Positions 1 through 7,805 of a DNA stretch of 64,000 nucleotides are shown here, one piece after another. Origin of the DNA: UBA7703 sp963667195 (GTDB lineage Bacteria > Bacillota > Clostridia > Christensenellales > CAG-138); contig OY762962.1 in NCBI GenBank assembly GCA_963667195.1, forward strand, positions 1,860,001-1,924,000, given 5' to 3'. Made by a program: the position numbers and the translations under genes. The notes beneath the pieces were generated by a model that did no database searches, had not been told where the DNA came from, and was given only the letters and a program-made list of their open reading frames with translations. Within the stretch, counting starts at the first letter, position 1, and the number at the start of each line of letters is the position of its first letter.

Positions 1-1080
1 CCGAAGCTCCTCTGGATGCGCGCAAACGAGCCGGAGAACTTCAAGAAGATCGCCAAGATCATGCTGCCGAAGGACTATATTACGTATCTGCTGACGGGCG
101 TGCACAGCACCGATTTTTCGGATGCCTCCGGCATGCTGCTGCTGGACGTGAAGAACCGCCGTTGGTCGAAGCCGATGCTGGACATCTGCGGCATTACGGA
201 AGCGCAAATGCCGAAGCTCTTTGAAAGCTATGAATCGGTCGGCACCCTCACGGCGGAGGCCGCGAAGGCGCTTGGCTTGCCGGAAAAGGTGCTCGTTTGC
301 GCGGGCGCGGGAGACAACGCGGCGGCTGCGGTCGGCACCGGTACGGTGGGCGAGGGCAGATGCAACATTTCGATTGGAACTTCGGGAACCGTATTTATCT
401 CTAACTGCAAATTCGGCGTGGACAGCCACAACGCGCTGCACTCCTTTGCGCACTCGGACGGCAACTATCACCTGATGGGCTGCATGCTCTCCGCGGGTTC
501 GTGCAGCAAGTGGTGGATGGAGGACATCCTCGACAGCAAGGACTACAAGGGATTGGAAGCGCCGATTACGGACGACAAGCTCGGCACCAACCACGTGTAC
601 TTCCTGCCGTACCTCATGGGTGAGCGCTCGCCGCACAACGATCCCGCCGCGCGCGGCACGTTCATCGGCATGACGATGGATACTTCCCGCGCGGATATGA
701 CGCAGGCGGTGCTTGAAGGCGTCGCGTTCGCGATTCGCGATTCCGTCGAGGTGGCGAAATCCCTCGGCATCCAGATTGACCGCAGCAAGATCTGCGGCGG
801 CGGAGCAAAAAGCAAGCTCTGGAAGAAGATGTTCGCGAACATCCTCAATCTGGAGATCGACACCATCACCTCCGAAGAAGGCCCGGGCCTCGGCGGCGCG
901 ATGCTGGCTGCGGTTGCCTGCGGCGAATACGCCTCGGTCGAGGAGATCGCGGAGAAGATGGTGCACGTCAACGCGACCGTCAAGCCCGATCCCGAGATTG
1001 CCGCGCGCTACGAGGCGCAGTATCAGAAATTCGTGAAGATTTACCCCACGGTGAAGGAACTCTTCCCGCAGATCGGGTAA
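1..1080 (+). CDS. xylB: Xylulokinase-like FGGY carbohydrate kinase (5' end missing)
   Basis: The reading frame is open from base 1, so the N-terminal part lies outside the window; about 359 C-terminal residues are present. FGGY kinases phosphorylate sugars, here most likely D-xylulose to xylulose 5-phosphate in the cytoplasm. Visible motifs are a phosphate-binding stretch with GTSGTVF, the GERSPHNDP segment common in xylulokinases, and the C-terminal GGGAKSKLW adenosine-binding motif. The gene ends at TAA and is followed directly by a strong terminator, so it is the last gene of its transcript. The family is secure. The substrate is inferred from overall similarity and could be another pentulose or hexulose. 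Confidence 0.88.
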   Translation, partial: PKLLWMRANEPENFKKIAKIMLPKDYITYLLTGVHSTDFSDASGMLLLDVKNRRWSKPMLDICGITEAQMPKLFESYESVGTLTAEAAKALGLPEKVLVCAGAGDNAAAAVGTGTVGEGRCNISIGTSGTVFISNCKFGVDSHNALHSFAHSDGNYHLMGCMLSAGSCSKWWMEDILDSKDYKGLEAPITDDKLGTNHVYFLPYLMGERSPHNDPAARGTFIGMTMDTSRADMTQAVLEGVAFAIRDSVEVAKSLGIQIDRSKICGGGAKSKLWKKMFANILNLEIDTITSEEGPGLGGAMLAAVACGEYASVEEIAEKMVHVNATVKPDPEIAARYEAQYQKFVKIYPTVKELFPQIG

Positions 1081-1093
1081 ACGCAACGCTCAC

Positions 1094-1125
1094 AAAGCGC
1101 TATCCGGACAGGGTAGCGCTTTTTT
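1094..1125 (+). terminator. Rho-independent terminator after xylB
   Basis: A 12-bp stem (1094-1105 with 1111-1122, one U-G pair) carries a T run at its 3' side. It begins 14 bases after the xylB stop codon. A TATAAT at 1138-1143 downstream may be the -10 box of the araC-type gene; no good -35 box is visible. Confidence 0.85.
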
Positions 1126-1197
1126 GCATCTTTCGCGTATAATGGCGCAAAGAGCGCAATATCTTGCAAGATTCCGCAAGTGATATCGGGGTATTCT

Positions 1198-2067
1198 ATG
1201 GCAGTGAAACAGAGCGGTACAGGCGAAAAACGAATCGCGATTTACGACCCTGATCTGCGGGTGGAAGCCTATCAGTTTCAGGGCGTGATGCAGGCGTTTC
1301 CGAACCACTTTCACGAGCACTACGTGATCGGGTTTATTGAACGCGGGCGCAGAAAACTCACGGTGCGCGGGCAACATCTTCTCACGGCGCCGGGCGACCT
1401 GTTGCTCTTCAACCCCGGCGAGAACCACGCGTGCGAAGCCTATCGCAATCAGCCGCTCGACTACCGCTGTATCAATATCACGCCGGACGTGATGGCAGCC
1501 TCCGCTCGGGAGATCACCGCCAGCGAGACCCCGGTTGCGTTTTCGCAGGCGGTCGTGTTCCATAGCGAGCTCATCGGCGAACTAAAGGAACTTCACAGCA
1601 TGATCCTGCGCGGCGAGCGCGGGGTACAGAAGGAAGAGCGATTCTATTTCTTGCTGGAGCAGCTCCTGCGCGACTATGCGCAGGCAGACGCGCGGGAACC
1701 GGCAGCCGAACCCCGCGCCGAAGTGCGCGCGGTTTGCGCCTACCTCGACATGCACGCAAACGAACAGGTTTCGCTGGACACGCTCGGCGAAATCGCGGGC
1801 TTGAGCAAGTACCACCTTTTGCGCGCTTTCACAAAAGAGACGGGCATCACGCCGTATCGCTATCTCGAGACGATCCGCATCGACCGCGCAAAGTCGCTGC
1901 TTCGGGAGGGCGTTACCCCGGCTGAGGCGGCGCTCTCCGCCGGATTTTCGGATCAGAGCCATTTTAGCAACACATTCAAGCGCTTCATCGGACTCACGCC
2001 GGGGCAATACCGCCGCGTGTTTGCCGAAAACCGCGCGGAGGATAAGGAAGAACAGCACGAAACATGA
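1198..2067 (+). CDS. AraC-family transcriptional regulator
   Basis: A 289-residue regulator. The N-terminal part (about 20-110) is a cupin-like sensing domain with an HFHEHY metal-type motif and GxxxLxxPGDLLLFNPGE. The C-terminal part (about 185-285) is an AraC double helix-turn-helix, with a first helix around LGEIAGLSKYHLLRAF and the signature GFSDQSHFSNTFKRFIG. I chose ATG 1198 because GGGG at 1187-1190 gives it a plausible RBS; an in-frame GTG at 1180 has none. Its stop overlaps the start of the DUF2000 gene by four bases, so the two are co-translated and the downstream protein may act on the same signal. The ligand is unknown. Confidence 0.9.
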   Translation: MAVKQSGTGEKRIAIYDPDLRVEAYQFQGVMQAFPNHFHEHYVIGFIERGRRKLTVRGQHLLTAPGDLLLFNPGENHACEAYRNQPLDYRCINITPDVMAASAREITASETPVAFSQAVVFHSELIGELKELHSMILRGERGVQKEERFYFLLEQLLRDYAQADAREPAAEPRAEVRAVCAYLDMHANEQVSLDTLGEIAGLSKYHLLRAFTKETGITPYRYLETIRIDRAKSLLREGVTPAEAALSAGFSDQSHFSNTFKRFIGLTPGQYRRVFAENRAEDKEEQHET

Positions 2068-2489
2068 ACCAACCGGAACAAAAATGCGTGATGGTGATCG
2101 ACAGCGCGCTGCCGCTGGGACTCATCGCCAACACCGCCGCGATGCTTGGCATCAGCATCGGCAAACTCCACCCGGAGATGATCGGCGCGGACGTCACCGA
2201 CGCGACGGGGTATGTGCACACGGGCATCAGCACCTATCCGATCTCGATGCTAAAAGGCGACGAGCAGCTGCTTCGTGAGCTGCGTTTAAAGCTGTTTGAA
2301 CCGGAAATTTCCGGCCTCACGGCGGTCGATTTCTCCGACGTGGCGCAAAAGATCAACGTCTACGCGGACTTTATGCAAAAGTCTCTGGAAACGCCGGAGA
2401 GCGAGCATCACTACTATGGAATCGCGCTGTTTGGCGAGAAAAAGAAGATCAACCGCCTCACGGGCATGCTGCCGCTGCTGCGCGCCTAG
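2064..2489 (+). CDS. DUF2000 family protein
   Basis: A 141-residue protein opening with a conserved MVIDSALPLGLIANTAAML segment and continuing with a HPEMIGADVTDATG stretch, the pattern I associate with DUF2000. The family has no firmly assigned role as far as I know; members are small cytosolic proteins, often next to AraC regulators. The ATG overlaps the stop of the AraC gene (ATGA), so translation is coupled. No signal peptide or membrane segment is visible. Confidence 0.75.
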   Translation: MNQPEQKCVMVIDSALPLGLIANTAAMLGISIGKLHPEMIGADVTDATGYVHTGISTYPISMLKGDEQLLRELRLKLFEPEISGLTAVDFSDVAQKINVYADFMQKSLETPESEHHYYGIALFGEKKKINRLTGMLPLLRA

Positions 2490-2500
2490 CCACCAAACGG

Positions 2501-2529
2501 GTGAAAAATCACAGAAAATGTGATACAAT
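2501..2529 (+). promoter_or_regulatory. Probable sigma-A promoter for murI
   Basis: GTGAAA (2501-2506), a 17-bp spacer and TACAAT (2524-2529). It lies after the DUF2000 stop and before the hairpin at 2558-2586. Confidence 0.5.
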
Positions 2530-2557
2530 ACTTCAGCGAGTTTCCGAAGCAATTGAG

Positions 2558-2586
2558 AACGGACAGGCCGCGCTTGTCCGTTTTTT
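2558..2586 (+). terminator. Terminator-like hairpin upstream of murI
   Basis: AACGGACA (2558-2565) pairs with TGTCCGTT (2575-2582) and a T6 run is at 2581-2586. It ends the araC-DUF2000 transcript. Because the candidate murI promoter lies upstream of it, it may also sit inside the murI leader as an attenuator. Confidence 0.75.
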
Positions 2587-2603
2587 ACGTTTGAGGTGAA
2601 GAG

Positions 2604-3419
2604 ATGGATACAAGACCAATCGGCGTGTTTGATTCCGGCATGGGCGGGCTGACCTGCGTGCGCCAGATGATCCGCCTGCTGCCCGGCGAGGACATCGTCT
2701 ACTTTGGCGACACGGGGCGCGTGCCGTATGGCGGACGCTCGGTGGAGACCATCGTGCGTTATGCGCGGCAGGACGTCGCGTTTCTGCGCAGCTTCGACCT
2801 CAAGGCGATCGTGATTGCCTGCGGCACGGTATCCACCACGGCAATGGACGTGCTCAAGCGCGAAAACGACTTGCCGATTCTCGGCGTGGTGCAGCCAGCG
2901 GCAAAAGCCGCCGTTGAGGCGACAAAGACGGGCAACATCGGCGTGATCGGCACCAAGGCGACCATCCGCAGCGGCGCGTATGAGGCGGCGATTCGCTCGC
3001 TGCTGCCGAAAGCACAGCTCACCGCGAAGGCTTGCCCGCTGCTCGTGCCGCTCGTGGAGGACGGAAGAGTCCGCCGCGGGGATTTGGTCACCGAGCGCGT
3101 GGTGGAAGAGTATCTGTCTCCCGTCAAGGCGGCGGGCGTGGATACGCTGGTGCTCGGCTGCACGCACTATCCGCTGTTGATGGACGTGATTTCCGACTTT
3201 ATGGGTGCAGGGGTCACGCTGATCGACACGGGCGAAGAGGCGGCGCGCGCTGCCGCTGCGCTGCTCGCGGAGCAAAACCAACTCAACGTGCCTGATCGCG
3301 CGGCGCTGCGGCGCTATTACGCGAGCGACAGCGCGGAGGATTTCGCCGCGACCGCCAAGCTCTTTCTCGGCAAGGACATCTCGGATCGCGTCGAGCGCGT
3401 TGCGATTGAGAATTATTGA
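2604..3419 (+). CDS. murI: Glutamate racemase
   Basis: A 271-residue cytoplasmic enzyme that converts L-glutamate to D-glutamate for peptidoglycan. The start of the protein has the FDSGMGGL motif with the catalytic Asp10. The two catalytic cysteines are Cys73 (in ACGTVST) and Cys186 (in GCTHYPLL). The first cysteine motif is the CGT variant rather than the commoner CNT; I read this as a family variant and not a defect. RBS GAGGTGAAGAG precedes ATG 2604. The gene stands alone between two terminators. Length matches the family. Confidence 0.95.
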   Translation: MDTRPIGVFDSGMGGLTCVRQMIRLLPGEDIVYFGDTGRVPYGGRSVETIVRYARQDVAFLRSFDLKAIVIACGTVSTTAMDVLKRENDLPILGVVQPAAKAAVEATKTGNIGVIGTKATIRSGAYEAAIRSLLPKAQLTAKACPLLVPLVEDGRVRRGDLVTERVVEEYLSPVKAAGVDTLVLGCTHYPLLMDVISDFMGAGVTLIDTGEEAARAAAALLAEQNQLNVPDRAALRRYYASDSAEDFAATAKLFLGKDISDRVERVAIENY

Positions 3420-3442
3420 ATCTGAACGGATACGGTTAAATG

Positions 3443-3469
3443 GAAGCAGGTAAGCCTGCTTCTTTTTTT
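3443..3469 (+). terminator. Terminator after murI
   Basis: GAAGCAGG (3443-3450), loop TAAG, CCTGCTTC (3455-3462), then T7 (3463-3469). Confidence 0.92.
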
Positions 3470-3475
3470 ACGCGG

Positions 3476-3504
3476 TTGCGAAAACCGGAACGAATGGCTA
3501 TAAT
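3476..3504 (+). promoter_or_regulatory. Promoter of the 2-oxoacid oxidoreductase operon
   Basis: TTGCGA (3476-3481), 17-bp spacer, perfect TATAAT (3499-3504). The start of transcription would fall near 3511, inside the first operator copy. The leader to the first ATG (3674) is about 160 bases. Confidence 0.75.
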
Positions 3505-3505
3505 G

Positions 3506-3589
3506 GTTAGGACTACTAACAAATAACAAGGCGGGGGTTCGTGCGCCAATCAGCGCAATTCTTGTTCCAATATAGTTAGTACTACTAAC
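3506..3589 (+). promoter_or_regulatory. Twin 15-bp palindrome-like operators
   Basis: GTTAGGACTACTAAC (3506-3520) and GTTAGTACTACTAAC (3575-3589) differ at one base and share the form GTTAG-N5-CTAAC. The first covers the predicted transcription start right after the -10 box; the second is 69 bp downstream. This is the geometry of a repressor that can bind two sites. The cognate regulator is not identifiable here. Confidence 0.65.
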
Positions 3590-3673
3590 GAGTTGAAGAT
3601 TCCTTGAAACTGACTATGTATGATGCACGAAGTCCCGAAGAACGTGACAGAACACAATAGGAGAACAAGCCAC

Positions 3674-3880
3674 ATGGCAAAATGGACTGTTTCGGCGGAA
3701 AACTGCAAGGGCTGCGGCCTCTGCGTGGATGCCTGCCCGAAGAAGATTCTTTTGATCGATCCACAACAAATCAATCACAAAGGCCATTCCCCCGTGAAGA
3801 TGACGGAGGAAGCGCGCTGCACCGGCTGCGGATTTTGCGCGACGATGTGCCCGGACTGCGTGATCGAGATTTCGCGATAG
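3674..3880 (+). CDS. 2-oxoacid:ferredoxin oxidoreductase, ferredoxin (delta) subunit
   Basis: A 68-residue 2x[4Fe-4S] ferredoxin-like subunit. Two clusters of cysteines are visible, CKGCGLCVDACP and CTGCGFCATMCP. It passes electrons from the TPP enzyme to ferredoxin. I chose ATG 3674 because AGGAG (3659-3663) lies 10 bases upstream; an upstream in-frame ATG at 3620 has no RBS. First of four tightly packed genes (delta, alpha, beta, gamma), the usual order of clostridial Kor/Vor enzymes. Confidence 0.92.
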   Translation: MAKWTVSAENCKGCGLCVDACPKKILLIDPQQINHKGHSPVKMTEEARCTGCGFCATMCPDCVIEISR

Positions 3881-3890
3881 GGAGAACACA

Positions 3891-4955
3891 ATGGCAAACA
3901 CGGTACTCATGAAGGGAAACGAGGCGCTCGCGGAGGCAGCGATTGCCGCGGGATGCAGGCACTATTTCGGCTACCCGATCACACCGCAAACGGAGATTGG
4001 GGCCTATCTGGCAAAGCGCATGCCCGAAGTCGGCGGTGTGTTTTTGCAGGCGGAGAGCGAGATTGCGGCGATTCACATGGTCTATGGCGCGAGCTGCGCG
4101 GGAAAGCGGGCGATGACCAGCTCCTCCAGCCCGGGGATATCGCTCAAGAGCGAGGGGCTGTCGTATCTTGCGGGAAGCGACCTGCCCGCGCTGGTGGTCA
4201 ATGTGCAGCGCGCGGGCCCCGGCCTCGGCGGCATTCAACCCGCGCAGGCGGACTATTTTCAGGCGACGCGCGGCGGCGGACACGGGGACTTTCGCAACAT
4301 TGTGTTTGCACCCGCGAGCGCGCAGGAGATGTACAGCCTGACTTTGCGCGGCTTTGACCTCGCGGATCGCTACAACATGACCGCGATGATCTTAGCCGAC
4401 GGCACGATCGGTCAGATGATGGAGCAGGTGACATTGACGGAAACAGCGCCGAAGCTTGTCGAGAAGCCCTGGGCGCTGACGGGCACCCGCGGCGAGCGGG
4501 AGAAGCACGTGATCACCTCGCTCTATCTCGCGCCGGAGGAGCTGGAGGAGAAGAATCTCTCGCGTTTTGCGCGATACAAGCTCGTCGAAGTGCGGGAGAC
4601 GGACTATGAAGCCTTCTGTATGGAGGACGCGGAGATCTGCCTCGTTGCTTACGGCATCGCGGCGCGGGTTTCCCGAAGCGCGGTGGCGATGGCGCGGGAA
4701 AAGGGCATTCGCGCGGGCTTGATCCGCCCGATTACGCTCTGGCCGTTCCCGTCGGAAGCGCTCCTGCAAGCTGCAAGCCGCGTGCGGCAGTTTCTGTCTG
4801 TCGAGCTGTCCATGGGGCAGATGATACGGGATATCGAGCTCGCGATTCGCTGCATGCGGCCGGTTTCGCTGGTCTCCCGCGTCGGTGGCATGATCCCCGC
4901 GCCGGAAGAGGTGCTCGCGGCCATCGAACGCGCGGCGAAAGGAGAAACGCTATGA
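3891..4955 (+). CDS. 2-oxoacid:ferredoxin oxidoreductase, alpha subunit (VorB/KorA-like)
   Basis: A 354-residue subunit resembling VorB/KorA. It starts MANTVLMKGNEA, has GYPITPQTE, a QAESEIAAI segment and the conserved glycine-rich SSSSPGISLKSE and RAGPGLGG stretches of the pyrimidine-binding and domain I fold. The enzyme oxidatively decarboxylates 2-oxoacids to acyl-CoA with ferredoxin as acceptor, or runs in reverse. The nearby branched-chain aminotransferase and T-box favour branched-chain 2-oxoacids (Vor); 2-oxoglutarate (Kor) cannot be excluded. RBS AGGGAG precedes the ATG. The stop overlaps the beta subunit start (ATGA). Confidence 0.92.
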   Translation: MANTVLMKGNEALAEAAIAAGCRHYFGYPITPQTEIGAYLAKRMPEVGGVFLQAESEIAAIHMVYGASCAGKRAMTSSSSPGISLKSEGLSYLAGSDLPALVVNVQRAGPGLGGIQPAQADYFQATRGGGHGDFRNIVFAPASAQEMYSLTLRGFDLADRYNMTAMILADGTIGQMMEQVTLTETAPKLVEKPWALTGTRGEREKHVITSLYLAPEELEEKNLSRFARYKLVEVRETDYEAFCMEDAEICLVAYGIAARVSRSAVAMAREKGIRAGLIRPITLWPFPSEALLQAASRVRQFLSVELSMGQMIRDIELAIRCMRPVSLVSRVGGMIPAPEEVLAAIERAAKGETL

Positions 4956-5701
4956 TCGTTGCATCCCGTCCAAAGTCGATGACGACCGCTCCCACGCACT
5001 ATTGCCCCGGCTGCACGCACGGCATCATCCACCGCCTCGTGGCGGAGGCGATTGACGCGCTGGGAATCGAAGGGCGCACCATCGGCGTGGCTCCGGTCGG
5101 CTGCTCGGTGTTAGCCTATAACTATTTTAATCTCGATATGACCGTCGCCGCACACGGGCGCGCGCCCGCCGTCGCGACGGGGCTCAAGCGCGCAAACCCG
5201 GAGAGCATCGTGTTCACCTATCAGGGTGACGGCGATCTTGCGAGCATCGGTATGGCGGAGGCGGTGCACGCAGCCGCGCGCAACGAGAACATCACCGTGA
5301 TCTTCGTCAACAACGCGGTCTACGGCATGACCGGTGGCCAGATGGCGCCGACGTCGCTGCCCGGGCAGATCACGCAGACCTCGCCGCTCGGGCGGGATGA
5401 GGCGCTCTGCGGTCTGCCGGTCAAGGTTTGCGAAATGCTGGCGCAGCTGGACGGGCCGGAATACATCGCGCGCGTCGCGGCAAACTCGATCAAAAACGTG
5501 CTCTCGGCGAAGAAAGCAATCGAGAAAGCGTTTCGCAATCAGGTGGAAGGCAGGGGATTCTCGCTGGTCGAGGTACTCTCGGCCTGCCCGACCAACTGGG
5601 GCATGACGCCCGCTGACGCACTCAAGTGGATGGATTCGGCGATGATTCCCTATTATCCACTCGGCGTATTCAAGGACAAGAGCGCAAAGGAGGAAGGTTG
5701 A
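4952..5701 (+). CDS. 2-oxoacid:ferredoxin oxidoreductase, beta subunit (TPP-binding)
   Basis: A 249-residue thiamine diphosphate subunit. It contains HYCPGCTHGI, which supplies a cluster-type cysteine pair, GVAPVGCSV, and the TPP/Mg motif in the GDGDLASIGMAE to VNNAVYGMTGGQ region. This pattern is typical of KorB/VorA subunits. The start overlaps the alpha gene by 4 bases and the stop overlaps the gamma start by one, so the subunits are translationally coupled. Confidence 0.93.
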   Translation: MIVASRPKSMTTAPTHYCPGCTHGIIHRLVAEAIDALGIEGRTIGVAPVGCSVLAYNYFNLDMTVAAHGRAPAVATGLKRANPESIVFTYQGDGDLASIGMAEAVHAAARNENITVIFVNNAVYGMTGGQMAPTSLPGQITQTSPLGRDEALCGLPVKVCEMLAQLDGPEYIARVAANSIKNVLSAKKAIEKAFRNQVEGRGFSLVEVLSACPTNWGMTPADALKWMDSAMIPYYPLGVFKDKSAKEEG

Positions 5702-6300
5702 TGCAGACAACACACACACAGCAGATCCTGATTGCGGGTTTCGGCGGTCAGGGCGTGCTCTTTCTCGGCAAATGGATCGCCTATGCAGGCGTGCTCAAGC
5801 AAAAGCAGGTCTCGTGGTTGCCCTCTTACGGGCCGGAGATGCGCGGCGGCACCGCGAACTGCTCCGTGATTCTGAGCGAAGACGTGATCGGCTCTCCGAT
5901 CGTCTCCGAGCCGGATGTGCTGATCGCCATGAACCTGCCTTCGTTTCTCGCGTACCAATCTCGCGTGCGGCCGGGCGGCGAAATCATCTACGACGCGTCT
6001 TTGATTCACGAGCAGCCCGCGCGGGAGGATGTGCGCTATCGCGCGCTGAACGCCACGCGACTGGCCGCGGACGAGGGGCTCGAAGGACTCGCCAACATGA
6101 TATTGCTTGGCGCGTTCCTCGAGGACTGCCTGCCGCTGACGCAGGCGGAACGCGCAAAGGTGCTCGCGCAGGTTGTGCCGGTGCATAAAAAACACCTGAT
6201 CGAGGCAAACATGCGCGCGCTGACACTCGGGCGGGAGCATGCAGCGCAGTGCGCGGACACCGAGGCAAAAGCGCCCACACATGCGCGCAGAGCGGTGTAA
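5701..6300 (+). CDS. 2-oxoacid:ferredoxin oxidoreductase, gamma subunit
   Basis: A 199-residue gamma subunit with the characteristic opening ILIAGFGGQGVLFLGK and the SYGPEMRGGTANCSVI motif. I chose ATG 5701 because AAAGGAGGAAGG lies just upstream and it overlaps the beta stop by one base. It completes a four-subunit enzyme. No clear terminator follows before the next promoter at 6375. Confidence 0.93.
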   Translation: MQTTHTQQILIAGFGGQGVLFLGKWIAYAGVLKQKQVSWLPSYGPEMRGGTANCSVILSEDVIGSPIVSEPDVLIAMNLPSFLAYQSRVRPGGEIIYDASLIHEQPAREDVRYRALNATRLAADEGLEGLANMILLGAFLEDCLPLTQAERAKVLAQVVPVHKKHLIEANMRALTLGREHAAQCADTEAKAPTHARRAV

Positions 6301-6374
6301 TTGACGGGAACCACACACGTGTTGCGAAAACGGGAATCATTCCGATACTAGATTGTATACGGCATAAAAATACA

Positions 6375-6403
6375 TTGACAAACACGGACAATGCTGATAT
6401 TAT
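6375..6403 (+). promoter_or_regulatory. Promoter of the T-box leader
   Basis: Consensus TTGACA (6375-6380), 17-bp spacer and TATTAT (6398-6403). Transcription should start near 6410, just upstream of the T-box RNA. Confidence 0.8.
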
Positions 6404-6423
6404 GCAGAAAAATCATATATAAT

Positions 6424-6702
6424 AGCTGTGACGAAGACGGACGAATCGGTCGCGTTCAGAGAGCCGGAGCGGGTGGAAATCCAGCGGTGTACTGATTCAG
6501 AGTCCCATCCCTTCCGAGCTGAAGATTTGAAACGAGTGCAGGAACTGCCTCCGAGTAGGGTTTTCCGTAGACGCCGCGTCAAGGCCGAGGGCTTGTTGGA
6601 GCCTGCTAAGTGGCGCAGATCATGCGCAATTTGAGTGGTACCGCGGGATACGATCGGTTCCGATCACCCGTCTCAAGAGGAACTCTTGCGACGGGTGTTT
6701 TT
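6424..6702 (+). ncRNA. T-box leader RNA (tRNA-sensing riboswitch)
   Basis: The region has the hallmarks of a T-box. A K-turn-like GACGAAGACGG comes early, then AGAGAG with a GGTGGAAATCC stem I apical region. The T-box sequence TGGTACCGCGG is at 6636-6646, followed by a terminator hairpin CACCCGTC (6665-6672) with GACGGGTG (6690-6697) and T5. Uncharged tRNA would stabilise the antiterminator and allow expression of the downstream amidase and branched-chain aminotransferase. The specifier codon is not certain from hand folding: GTC (Val) following AGA is my first choice; ATC (Ile) and TTC (Phe) are alternatives in the same loop region. Confidence 0.87.
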
Positions 6703-6781
6703 GCACACAAAACCGTGTTATGATGAGGGTAGAAATGTGCAAAGTTGCTCGCGTTTTCGCGAAGTAAAGGAGAACCTGCGC

Positions 6782-7588
6782 GTGAAGATTTGCTGTGTTC
6801 AGATGGACGTTTGCGCGGCAGAGCCGGAGCACAACTTCGCTCGCGCGGAATCGTTGATTCGGCAGTCGGCAAAGAGCCAGCCGGATGTGATCCTGTTGCC
6901 GGAGCTTTGGAACACGGGGTTTGCGCCCAAGGCGATCGATCCCATGCAGGCGGACGAGGATGGCGCGCGCACAAAGGCACTCTGCGGGCCGCTCGCGAAG
7001 GAACTCGGCGTCAACATCGTTGCGGGCAGCGTGCTCACGAAAAAGGCCAACGCGCTGTTCAACACCGCTTATGTGTTCAACCGTTTGGGCGATTGCGTCG
7101 CGGAATACGACAAGACGCATCTCTTCTCGCTCTCCGGCGAAGGGGAATGCTACACCGCGGGGGATCGGCTCGTCACGTTTCCGCTGGACGGCGTGACCTG
7201 CGGCATTCTGATCTGCTATGACCTGCGTTTTCCGGAGCTTTGCCGCGCGTTGGCGCTCAGCGGAGCGAGGATACTGTTCATCCCCGCCGAGTGGCGAAAG
7301 GTTGCGACCAAGCAGATGCGCGCGCTGCTTGACGCACGGGCGATTGAGAATCAGTTGTTCGCCGCGCTCTGCAACGGCTGCGGAGAGGCGTTTGGCGCAA
7401 AATTCGGCGGCAACAGCGCGATTGTCGATCCGCTGGGCAACGTCCTCGCGCAGGCAGGAGAAAAAGAAGAGATTATCTTCTCTTCAATCGATTTGGAAGC
7501 GCAGAAGCGCATCCGGGAAGAATTACCGGTATTTTTAGACCGCAGGCCTGAACTCTACTTTAGTTTGTGTAAACAAACTAAAAAATAA
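6782..7588 (+). CDS. Carbon-nitrogen hydrolase (nitrilase family, omega-amidase-like)
   Basis: A 268-residue cytosolic amidase. The Glu-Lys-Cys triad of the nitrilase superfamily is visible as Glu41 (LLPELWNTG), Lys111 (YDKTHLF) and Cys145 (CYDLRFPEL). It resembles omega-amidase and YafV-type enzymes that hydrolyse 2-oxoacid amides, which would suit the adjacent aminotransferase. The start is GTG 6782, with AAAGGAG at 6766-6772. The reading frame extends upstream into the T-box, but that part is RNA. The C-terminus (around DRRPELY) runs into the first copy of a tandem repeat that also supplies the stop codon. Confidence 0.9.
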   Translation: MKICCVQMDVCAAEPEHNFARAESLIRQSAKSQPDVILLPELWNTGFAPKAIDPMQADEDGARTKALCGPLAKELGVNIVAGSVLTKKANALFNTAYVFNRLGDCVAEYDKTHLFSLSGEGECYTAGDRLVTFPLDGVTCGILICYDLRFPELCRALALSGARILFIPAEWRKVATKQMRALLDARAIENQLFAALCNGCGEAFGAKFGGNSAIVDPLGNVLAQAGEKEEIIFSSIDLEAQKRIREELPVFLDRRPELYFSLCKQTKK

Positions 7589-7735
7589 AAAAATCTATTT
7601 AGACCGCAGGCCATCATTCAATTTAGTTTGTGTAAACAAACTAAAAAATAAAAAATCCACTTAGACCGCAGGCCATCATCCAATTTTAGTTTGTTTTAAC
7701 AAACTAAATATAAGAAACAATCTTGACCGCAGGCC
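7535..7735 (+). repeat. Tandem repeat from the duplicated 3' end of the amidase gene
   Basis: Three full copies start at 7535, 7599 and 7661, with a partial fourth at 7723-7735; the period is 62-64 bp. Each begins TTAGACCGCAGGCC and carries a palindrome, for example TTTAGTTTGT (7559-7568) with ACAAACTAAA (7573-7582), followed by an A-rich tract. Copy 1 is the 3' end of the amidase CDS. Copies 2 and 3 are non-coding duplicates. The hairpins have no T run on the + strand, so they are not simple terminators there. Confidence 0.9.
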
Positions 7736-7805
7736 GACGCTGTATGGCCCGATCAGCCAGACAGACGACAGGCAGTAAATATGAGAACGAATGAGGAGAC
7801 ATGAG

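Noticed and set aside
2286..3281. A long minus strand frame across murI.
   Set aside because: GC-rich genes leave open frames in other phases; murI motifs on the + strand are unambiguous.
6635..6781. N-terminal extension of the amidase gene into the T-box.
   Set aside because: The extension covers the T-box antiterminator and terminator; a strong RBS sits before GTG 6782.
7535..7735. Regularly spaced palindromic repeats that could be a CRISPR array.
   Set aside because: The full repeats are contiguous with no unique spacers, and the first unit is coding sequence of the amidase gene.
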